Assembly (NCBI GenBank): GCA_002256055.1
Contig: NKIE01000203.1
Location: 482 to 5,737, forward strand
Source of the DNA: Pseudomonas sp. PGPPP3
GTDB taxonomy: Bacteria; Pseudomonadota; Gammaproteobacteria; Pseudomonadales; Pseudomonadaceae
Length of the DNA: 5,256 nt
Reading direction: 5' to 3'
Positions 1 to 4,735 of the stretch are shown here, in pieces (the stretch's first letter is position 1; each line of letters starts with the position of its first letter). The position numbers and the translations under genes were made by a program. Below the pieces are notes generated by a model that searched no databases, was not told where the DNA came from, and saw only the letters and a list, made by a program, of their open reading frames with translations.

Positions 1-1
1 T

Positions 2-313
2 CTACTTATTAGCCACCAGGACCAGGTTACCGAACCTCCGGTCAATGCCACGGTGCTGGCTAGCAGTGCGTTCTGCCCAATTGCGGCTTATTACATCGGC
101 GATCAAGTGCTGTGCTTCCAGGGCCACCCAGAGTTTGTGCCGGATTACTCCCGCTCAATCCTGAATATTCGTCAGGATACCTATGGCGAGCAGGTTTACC
201 AGCAAGGCATCAACAGCCTGGAACTGCAGCACCAGGGCAACATGGTGGCTGAGTGGATGATGCGTTTTGTGGCTCAGCCACGTACTCGACCGGACACTGC
301 TGACGCTAGCTGA
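2..313 (+). CDS. Class I glutamine amidotransferase, C-terminal fragment (5' end outside window)
   Basis: The reading frame is open from the window edge and ends at TGA 311-313, giving 103 residues. The fragment begins LLISHQDQV; the S-H-Q-D-x-V segment is typical of GuaA-like and YfeJ-like class I amidotransferase domains. FQGHPEF follows, supplying the catalytic His (fragment residue 42) and Glu (44) of the Cys-His-Glu triad. The nucleophile Cys must lie upstream of the window. Such domains hydrolyse glutamine and pass ammonia to a partner or fused domain. The protein ends about 60 residues after the triad, with no synthetase domain, so this is a stand-alone amidotransferase-type protein and not GMP synthase. 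Substrate and partner cannot be read from here. The GTG at 53 is internal to the family fold and is not the true start. No convincing terminator follows before the next promoter. Confidence 0.88.
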   Translation, partial: LLISHQDQVTEPPVNATVLASSAFCPIAAYYIGDQVLCFQGHPEFVPDYSRSILNIRQDTYGEQVYQQGINSLELQHQGNMVAEWMMRFVAQPRTRPDTADAS

Positions 314-368
314 CTAGGATGCCAGTAAGATGAGTTGCTGCTGAAAGGGGCACTGGTCGGGCAGCACC

Positions 369-397
369 TTGACTCAAGTTGACCGGCTGCTCAGAAT
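369..397 (+). promoter_or_regulatory. Candidate sigma70 promoter driving the riboswitch leader
   Basis: The -35 hexamer is TTGACT (369-374, five of six consensus bases). A 17-nt spacer leads to the -10 hexamer CAGAAT (392-397, four of six). Initiation would fall near 403-406, just before the predicted 5' strand of the cyclic di-GMP aptamer. That position fits a leader that starts with the riboswitch and supports the call independently of hexamer quality. A second TTGACC at 379-384 has no good partner at the right distance. Confidence 0.55.
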
Positions 398-403
398 GCG
401 CGC

Positions 404-492
404 CGTTCTGCTATGGGCAAAGCTATCGAAAGGTAGTGACGCAAAGCTTCCGGTCTAACAGCGCATGCTTATGACAGCGGGGTTGCCGCCAG
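404..492 (+). ncRNA. Cyclic di-GMP class I riboswitch aptamer (GEMM-I)
   Basis: The conserved GEMM-I core is present in order. GGGCAAA lies at 415-421. Next comes a 6-bp P2 hairpin, GCTATC/GGTAGT (422-427/432-437, two G-U pairs), capped by the GAAA tetraloop (428-431) that docks into the P3 receptor in this family. GACGCAAAGC (438-447) and TTCCGGTCTAA (448-458) follow, then AGCGGGGTTGCCG (476-488). P3 can fold from GTC-TAA (453-458) against TTA-T-GAC (469-475), with an inner GC/GC step. Aligned from memory to the Vibrio cholerae Vc2 aptamer, the ligand-contacting G20, A47 and C92 correspond to G417, A444 and C486; all are retained. G at the G20 position predicts cyclic di-GMP rather than cGAMP selectivity. 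P1 is the weak part: only short pairing such as CTG 408-410 with CAG 490-492 is visible, so both ends are approximate. It lies upstream of a terminator and the small CDS at 566. Confidence 0.92.
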
Positions 493-517
493 CCGATATC
501 CGCAATGGATGAGGTGT

Positions 518-554
518 GGCGCATGTTTGTGTGTTTGTTCATGGCGCCTTTTTT
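518..554 (+). terminator. Intrinsic terminator, probable expression platform of the riboswitch
   Basis: GGCGC (518-522) pairs with GCGCC (544-548), and ATG (523-525) pairs with CAT (540-542), with G543 bulged. The loop is 14 nt and T/G-rich (526-539). The stem is followed directly by TTTTTT (549-554). The structure sits about 25 nt after the aptamer and 11 nt before the ATG at 566. This is the standard arrangement for a riboswitch acting by premature termination. Whether ligand promotes or prevents the hairpin cannot be settled by eye. Confidence 0.75.
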
Positions 555-565
555 GAGTGCCAGTG

Positions 566-808
566 ATGCGTTGTGAATACTGTTTTAATCCTGTTGTCGG
601 ACACCTTGATGTACTGACTGTGCCAGGTGTTGGTCCCGCCCATGGCAATTGCCATATAAATCACCAATTTCAGCAGCGGGTCTTTCGTGGCGTGGATATT
701 GCCGCATTGGGCGACAGCGAATTGTCCGTGCTGGAAGAGCTAGTCAAGACTGAGCGCAATCAGCGCAGCAAGGATAATGCCGAGCATATGGATTTCGAGC
801 TGTTCTAA
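566..808 (+). CDS. Small Cys/His-rich protein, probable zinc-binding, riboswitch-controlled
   Basis: I do not recognise this gene. The product is 80 residues from ATG 566. An in-frame TGA at 554-556 limits the start to GTG 557, GTG 563 or ATG 566. ATG is preferred: TGAG (554-557) sits 8 nt upstream as a weak ribosome site, and GTG 557 would fall directly after the terminator T-tract. The N-terminus has C3-x2-C6 and later H26-x2-C29-H30, spaced like a one-metal treble-clef or LIM-like knuckle (MRCEYC ... PAHGNCH). The rest, about residues 40-72, looks helical and charged. There is no signal peptide or membrane segment, so it is likely cytoplasmic. The upstream cyclic di-GMP riboswitch and terminator point to a role tied to lifestyle switching or surface attachment, by inference only. 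Its stop codon is one base from the end of the convergent corA locus. A regulatory, adaptor or metal-sensing role is possible; none is demonstrated. Confidence 0.8.
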   Translation: MRCEYCFNPVVGHLDVLTVPGVGPAHGNCHINHQFQQRVFRGVDIAALGDSELSVLEELVKTERNQRSKDNAEHMDFELF

Positions 809-809
809 A

Positions 810-1761
810 TTACAGCCAGTCCAGGCGCTTGAAGTTGGCAAACAGTGCTGTGCAGCCGACCCCGATCAGTGCCAGCACACCGAAGTAGCCGTAATGCCAA
901 GTCAGCTCGGGCATGTTTTGGAAGTTCATCCCGTAAATCCCGGCCACAGCCGTAGGAAACGCCAGGATCGCGCTGCACCAGGCTTTGTCGGGACGATTCC
1001 AGCAACAGACCTATTTCAATGGTCTGGCTGGCGATGTCACGCAGGCCGGTGAGGTCTTCCAACAGGCGGTTGACGTGGATCGCCACATCACGAAAGTACG
1101 GCCGCATGTTTTTGTCGATAAACGGGAACGACAGGCTTTGCAGTTCTTGGCAGATCTCCACCATCGGCGCCACGTAGCGGCGCAAGCGCAGCAACTCACG
1201 GCGCAGGCTGTGAATGCGTTCGATGTCTTCTTGCCTCAATGACTGGCTGAGCACGTTTTGTTCAAGTTCATCAATTTCGCTGTGGATCAGTTCGGTGACT
1301 GGTCGGTAGTTTTCCACGATGAAGTCGAGCAGGGCGTAGAGGACGAAATCCTCGCCGTTTTCCAGCAGCAGTGGCCGCGCTTCGCAGCTCTGGCGCACCC
1401 GTGAATAGGGTGACGAATCGCCGTAGCGGGCGCTGATGATGTAGCCCTTGCCGGCAAACAAGTGGGTTTCCACGAATTCCAGTTTGCCGTCGATGCGCAC
1501 CGGGTTGTAGAGCACCATAAACAACGCATCACCAAAGGTTTCCAGCTTGGGGCGGTTGTGCTGTTCGAGTGCGTCGGTGATGGCCAGTTCATGCAAATGA
1601 AACTGCTGTTGCAGGCTGTGCAGGGCCGCTGCATCGGGTTGTTGCAGGCCGATCCAGACGAAATGGTCGGGCTTTGCCGCCCAGGTACTGCCTTCGACCA
1701 ACTCAATATCGGCCACTCTTTTGCCTTTGGTATACACCGCGGCGGCCACGACTCGTCCCAT
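810..1761 (-). pseudogene. corA: Magnesium/cobalt channel CorA, frameshifted in transmembrane helix 1
   Basis: CorA proteins are pentameric inner-membrane channels for Mg2+ (also Co2+ and Ni2+), with a large cytosolic domain and two C-terminal helices joined by a GMN-containing loop. The frame from ATG 1759-1761 matches the family through residue 264: N-terminal alpha/beta domain, then a long helical region ending SSRQSLVQR. It then departs into 54 unrelated residues ending at 805. The true C-terminus continues in another frame from about 971 to the stop at 810-812. It reads AILAFPTAVAGIYGMNF, with GMN at 924-932, then MPEL, a second hydrophobic helix and the basic end KRLDWL. About six to seven residues expected at the start of TM1 (of the type KFAAWA) are missing, equal to a deletion of about 20 nt. 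Restoring 20 nt gives 323 codons plus stop in frame, near the family's usual length. The encoded protein lacks both helices, so it is probably not a functional channel. Only a weak ribosome site (AAGAG) precedes the ATG. Confidence 0.88.
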
Positions 1762-1815
1762 GCTGTGTGTTCACTCTTGCAGTTGGCGGAGGGTTTGCGG
1801 TGCCCAGCTTAACCC

Positions 1816-1844
1816 ATCATCGATTCAGCCTTTCACTGTGTCAG
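1816..1844 (-). promoter_or_regulatory. Weak candidate promoter for corA
   Basis: On the minus strand, CTGACA (complement of 1839-1844) is followed after 17 nt by GATGAT (complement of 1816-1821). These match five and four of the six sigma70 consensus bases. Initiation would fall about 48 nt before the corA ATG. The -35 hexamer is one arm of the inverted repeat at 1839-1852, so a protein bound there would cover it. The spacing is right but the -10 is poor. Confidence 0.3.
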
Positions 1845-1852
1845 GGCTGACA
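1839..1852. promoter_or_regulatory. Perfect inverted repeat, possible operator between corA and the ZIP gene
   Basis: TGTCAG-GG-CTGACA is a perfect 6-bp inverted repeat around a 2-bp centre. It lies in the 137-bp divergent region, 77 bp from the corA start and 46 bp from the ZIP start. No T-tract follows on either strand, so a terminator is unlikely. Each arm supplies a CTGACA hexamer facing outward, so a bound regulator could affect both genes. It does not look like a Zur or Fur box as I know them. Confidence 0.4.
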
Positions 1853-1898
1853 GGTATCCCTTGTAACCGTTAGCCTGGGTCCTTTAACGGGAGACGGT

Positions 1899-2639
1899 AT
1901 GGATTGGGCGATGGTTTTCAAGGCCGGGCTTTGGGGCTGGCTGGCGGCCAGCAGCCTGCTGATCGGGGCATTGATTGGTTTCTACTGGCGCTTGCCACGC
2001 AAGCTGGTGGCCACGGTGATGGCTTATGGCAGCGGTGTACTGATCGCGGCCTTGTGCTTCGAGCAGATTCCCGAAGCCCAGCGCCTGGGTGGCTTGTGGC
2101 CGACCCTGACTGGTTTGTTTATTGGCGGTGCCGTTTTCGTGCTGGCGGACGAATACCTCGATCATCTTGAGGCACATCAACGCAACTGCTTGCCTGGCAA
2201 GGGCTCGTTGGTTGGGCTTTTGATTGCTGCAGGGGCCTTCCTCGATGGTATTCCTGAATCACTTGGCCTGGGTTTGGGCTTGCTCGGCGGCGGCAATATC
2301 AGTGCGGTCATGCTGGTGGCGATCCTCTTGGCCAACTTGCCGGAAGGCCTGGCCAGTGCGGCAGGCCTGAAGGGCGAGGGCCGCAGCGCCCGCTATGTGT
2401 TTGGCCTGTGGGGCGTGATTGTCCTGCTTTCCGGCATGGCGGCCATGGTGGGGCCGGCGCTGATGGCCGAGGTGTCACCGCTATGGCTGTCCTTTGCCTT
2501 GGGCTTTTCCGCTGGCGCGGTGCTGTGCATGCTGGTGGATACCCTTATTCCAGAAGCTTTTGCCGAAACCCATGCGCTCACTGGGCTGATCACCCTGGCA
2601 GGGTTTATGACCGCCTTTGCCCTAAGCCACCTGCTTTAA
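1899..2639 (+). CDS. ZIP-family divalent metal transporter
   Basis: This is a 246-residue, very hydrophobic protein with about eight predicted membrane helices: roughly residues 13-28, 36-57, 67-84, 103-123, 134-157, 165-187, 194-218 and 226-246. ZIP carriers move Zn2+, Fe2+ or Mn2+ into the cytoplasm through the inner membrane. The family signature is visible as DGIPES in helix 4 (116-121) and NLPEG in helix 5 (146-150). LIPEA near 216-220 in helix 7 also fits. Oddly, the metal-ligand His usually found before these P-E steps is D116 in helix 4 and N146 in helix 5; both Glu (120, 149) are kept. A short loop with charged and His residues (DEYLDHLEAHQ, 84-94) separates helices 3 and 4. Length is close to bacterial ZupT. 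The start is backed by GGGAG at 1889-1893, 5 nt before ATG. It is divergent from the broken corA. Metal specificity is unknown; a GufA-like ZIP is the closest description. Confidence 0.85.
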   Translation: MDWAMVFKAGLWGWLAASSLLIGALIGFYWRLPRKLVATVMAYGSGVLIAALCFEQIPEAQRLGGLWPTLTGLFIGGAVFVLADEYLDHLEAHQRNCLPGKGSLVGLLIAAGAFLDGIPESLGLGLGLLGGGNISAVMLVAILLANLPEGLASAAGLKGEGRSARYVFGLWGVIVLLSGMAAMVGPALMAEVSPLWLSFALGFSAGAVLCMLVDTLIPEAFAETHALTGLITLAGFMTAFALSHLL

Positions 2640-2670
2640 CTGTGCACAGCGGGGCCGCGGTAGCGGCCCC
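2640..2670. terminator. GC-rich hairpin between the ZIP gene and pyrF
   Basis: Directly after the ZIP stop codon comes the 10-bp palindrome CTGTGCACAG (2640-2649). A perfect 8-bp stem follows: GGGGCCGC (2651-2658) and GCGGCCCC (2663-2670) around a GGTA loop. The stem is strong enough to stop or stabilise the ZIP transcript, but no T-tract follows on either strand. Calling it a rho-independent terminator is therefore tentative. Confidence 0.5.
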
Positions 2671-2675
2671 TGAGG

Positions 2676-2681
2676 TACAAT
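2676..2681 (+). promoter_or_regulatory. Candidate -10 element for pyrF
   Basis: TACAAT differs from the sigma70 consensus TATAAT at one base and lies 32 nt before the pyrF ATG, right after the hairpin. At 17-nt spacing the -35 position falls inside the GC-rich hairpin and has no recognisable hexamer. Position and -10 quality are the only support. Confidence 0.4.
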
Positions 2682-2713
2682 GCGCGGCGTTTTGACTTGC
2701 CTGAGAAGCTGCC

Positions 2714-3409
2714 ATGTCCTGCTTGAGCCCTATTATCGTTGCCCTCGATTTCCCTAACGCCGCCGCAGCCCTTGCACTGGCGGCGCAACTTGATCCAGCC
2801 CAGTGCCGGGTAAAGGTCGGCAAAGAGCTGTTCACCCGTTGCGGGCCGTCGATTGTCGAAGCGCTGCAAGCCAAGGGTTTCGAGGTGTTTCTCGACCTTA
2901 AATTCCACGACATCCCAAATACCACCGCGATGGCTGTCAAGGCCGCTGCCGAGATGGGCGTGTGGATGGTCAATGTGCACTGCTCCGGCGGCCTGCGCAT
3001 GATGGCGGCCTGCCGCAATGAGTTGGACAAGCTCAGCGGCGCCAAGCCGTTGCTGATCGGCGTGACCGTACTGACCAGCATGGAACGTGAAGACCTGAGC
3101 GGTATTGGTTTGGATGTCGAGCCGCAAACCCAGGTTCTGCGTCTGGCGGGGCTGGCTCAGCAGGCAGGCATGGACGGCCTGGTGTGTTCAGCGCAGGAGG
3201 CCGGTGTGCTGAAAGTGGCGCACCCGCAGTTGCAGTTGGTGACGCCGGGGATTCGTCCGGCAGGCAGCGCTGAGGATGACCAGCGCCGCATTCTGACCCC
3301 GAGTCAGGCGTTGCAAGCCGGGTCGGATTATCTGGTGATCGGCCGACCGATCAGCCAAGCCGCCAACCCGCCACAGGCATTGGCCGCAGTGCTGGCCGAA
3401 CTGGCTTAA
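2714..3409 (+). CDS. pyrF: Orotidine 5'-phosphate decarboxylase
   Basis: PyrF decarboxylates OMP to UMP, the last step of de novo pyrimidine synthesis, as a cytosolic TIM-barrel dimer. The 231-residue product has the normal bacterial length. PIIVALDFP (residues 6-14) is the first strand with its substrate-binding Asp, and VKVGKELF (33-40) carries the conserved Lys. [11 protein letters not shown] (60-70) holds the catalytic D-x-K-x-x-D (D61, K63, D66). VNVH is at 86-89, TPGIRP at 177-182 and the phosphate-binding VIGRPI at 208-213. All active-site motifs are intact. ATG 2714 puts the first strand at the usual distance from the N-terminus; a modest purine-rich GAGAAG (2703-2708) lies 5 nt upstream. 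The gene stands alone, 74 bp after the ZIP gene with a hairpin between them, and converges on the oxidoreductase at 3501. Confidence 0.97.
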   Translation: MSCLSPIIVALDFPNAAAALALAAQLDPAQCRVKVGKELFTRCGPSIVEALQAKGFEVFLDLKFHDIPNTTAMAVKAAAEMGVWMVNVHCSGGLRMMAACRNELDKLSGAKPLLIGVTVLTSMEREDLSGIGLDVEPQTQVLRLAGLAQQAGMDGLVCSAQEAGVLKVAHPQLQLVTPGIRPAGSAEDDQRRILTPSQALQAGSDYLVIGRPISQAANPPQALAAVLAELA

Positions 3410-3421
3410 GTCGCGGATCTC

Positions 3422-3456
3422 ATCCTGGGGCGTGCCTTTTGGCTACTCCCCAGGAT
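3422..3456. terminator. Hairpin between convergent pyrF and oxidoreductase genes
   Basis: ATCCTGGGG (3422-3430) pairs perfectly with CCCCAGGAT (3448-3456). The 17-nt loop holds a nested GCC-TTTT-GGC. It lies 12 bp after the pyrF stop and 44 bp from the end of the opposing gene, the place for a shared terminator. Neither strand has a proper T-tract. A second weaker 5-bp stem, ATGCC (3469-3473) with GGCAT (3483-3487), is followed on the plus strand by a pyrimidine-rich TGTTTCTCT and may help end the pyrF transcript. Confidence 0.55.
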
Positions 3457-3500
3457 TGTCTTCGGGCTATGCCTTAGCGTCCGGCATTGTTTCTCTCGAC

Positions 3501-4508
3501 TTAGTCGACCTTCAGTACCAGTTTGCCGAAATTCTCACCGCTGAACAGTTTCAGCAGGGTTTCCGGGAAGGTCTGTAGGCCGCTGACGATATCTTCCTTG
3601 CTTTTCAGCTTGCCGCTGGCCAGCCAGCCGCCCATCTCCGCCGCTGCCTCGGCAAAGCGCGGGGCGTAGGTCATCACCACCATGCCTTCCATGCGTGCGC
3701 TGTTGACCAACAGATTCAAGTAATTGGCTGGGCCTTTGACCGCCTGCTTGTTGTTGTACTGGCTGATGGCTCCGCAAATCACCACCCGCGCCTTGAAGGC
3801 CAGGCGGGTGAGCACGGCATCAAGAATGTCGCCGCCGACGTTATCGAAGTACACGTCAACGCCTTTCGGGCATTCGCGTTTCAGTCCGGCAATCACATCC
3901 TCGTTTTTGTAGTCGATGGCGCCATCGAAGCCGAGCTCGTCAATCAGGAACTTGCACTTGTCAGCGCCGCCGGCAATGCCGACCACGCGGCAACCCTTGA
4001 GCTTGGCGATTTGCCCGGCAATGCTGCCCACCGCGCCCGCTGCACCGGAAATCACCACGGTTTCACCGGCCTTGGGTTGGCCAACGTCGAGCAGGGCGAA
4101 ATAGGCGGTCATACCGGTCATGCCCAGAGCCGACAGATACAGCGGCAGCGGAGCGCGTTTCGGGTCAACCTTGTAGAAGCCCTTGGGTTCACCGAGGAAG
4201 TAATCCTGCACGCCCAGTGCGCCGTTAACATAGTCACCGACGGCAAACGCCGGGTTCTGCGAGGCGATCACCTTGCCGACGCCGAGGGCACGCATCACTT
4301 CACCCAGGCCAACCGGCGGTATATAGGACTTGGCGTCGTTCATCCAGCCGCGCATGGCTGGGTCCAGCGACAGGTATTCGTTCTTTACCAGTATCTGCCC
4401 AGGGCCGGGCTCGCCGAGGTTGGTTTCCACATAGCTGAAGGTTTCCCGGCTGGGCAGGCCTAGCGGGCGCTGAGCGAGGAGGAATTGACGGTTGAGTTGG
4501 GCAGACAT
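3501..4508 (-). CDS. NADP-dependent MDR-family oxidoreductase (CurA / PTGR-like)
   Basis: The product is a 335-residue, zinc-independent medium-chain reductase of the leukotriene B4 dehydrogenase / prostaglandin reductase group. These enzymes reduce the activated C=C bond of enones and enals with NADPH; E. coli CurA (curcumin reductase) has the same layout. Visible motifs are LSLDPAMRGWM (46-56), typical of the substrate lid, and GMTGMTAYFAL (129-139) at the start of the cofactor domain. The Rossmann loop SGAAGAVGS (154-162) comes next, then VGIAGGADKCKF (176-187) with Lys residues fitting NADP phosphate binding. YFDNVGG is at 220-226, CGAIS at 245-249 and the family ending GENFGKLVLKV at 324-334. 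No catalytic-zinc Cys/His set is present. ATG 4508 gives the usual N-terminus (NRQFLLAQRP); only a weak GCGAG lies upstream. It diverges from the SDR gene with 227 bp between them. The natural substrate is not predictable; detoxification of reactive carbonyls is the usual inference. Confidence 0.92.
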   Translation of the reverse strand: MSAQLNRQFLLAQRPLGLPSRETFSYVETNLGEPGPGQILVKNEYLSLDPAMRGWMNDAKSYIPPVGLGEVMRALGVGKVIASQNPAFAVGDYVNGALGVQDYFLGEPKGFYKVDPKRAPLPLYLSALGMTGMTAYFALLDVGQPKAGETVVISGAAGAVGSIAGQIAKLKGCRVVGIAGGADKCKFLIDELGFDGAIDYKNEDVIAGLKRECPKGVDVYFDNVGGDILDAVLTRLAFKARVVICGAISQYNNKQAVKGPANYLNLLVNSARMEGMVVMTYAPRFAEAAAEMGGWLASGKLKSKEDIVSGLQTFPETLLKLFSGENFGKLVLKVD

Positions 4509-4735
4509 GGCGGTTACTCGCAGGCAGGGAAGTTACTGTGATAGCCCGCCACAGCCATTCCAGCAAGGGCCAGCACCTTGGCAAATGGGCGCTTATCCAT
4601 CTCAATGATGAAGTGCTGGGTGGCTTTATTAGTTAACTGCATAAGGCCCTAACCGAGCGCCTGATAGTGCTGCCGGTACCTACGGCGACTGGCTAGACTG
4701 CCGAGAGTTCTCCACTTGCAGATAAGGACACAGTC

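Noticed and set aside
384..495. CGGCTG (384-389) and CAGCCG (490-495) as the P1 helix of the riboswitch
   Set aside because: The pairing is perfect, but the 5' arm overlaps the promoter spacer, upstream of the predicted transcript start, and is too far from GGGCAAA for family geometry. It would matter only if transcription starts earlier.
557..565. GTG 557 or GTG 563 as start of the small Cys/His-rich gene
   Set aside because: Both are in frame, but GTG 557 directly follows the T-tract with no ribosome site and adds only three residues; ATG 566 is better spaced.
541..576. Short ORF of 11 codons starting at ATG 541, overlapping the terminator and the start of the small CDS
   Set aside because: The ATG lies inside the terminator stem, has no ribosome site and shows no recognisable peptide. 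A leader peptide is possible but unsupported.
805..960. A novel C-terminal domain on the CorA protein
   Set aside because: The 54 divergent residues are explained by a frameshift, because the other frame carries the expected GMN motif and the KRLDWL end.
985..1242. Plus-strand open frames across the corA region (also 777-1052 and 1462-1812)
   Set aside because: They lie antisense to clear CorA coding sequence, have low-complexity shadow composition and no family motif.
2605..3127. Minus-strand open frames of about 160 codons over pyrF
   Set aside because: pyrF has all catalytic motifs on the plus strand; the antisense frames are by-products of GC-rich codon use.
4300..4605. Minus-strand open frame overlapping the start of the CurA-like reductase
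   Set aside because: Out-of-frame shadow of the reductase N-terminus that extends into the intergenic region without a ribosome site.
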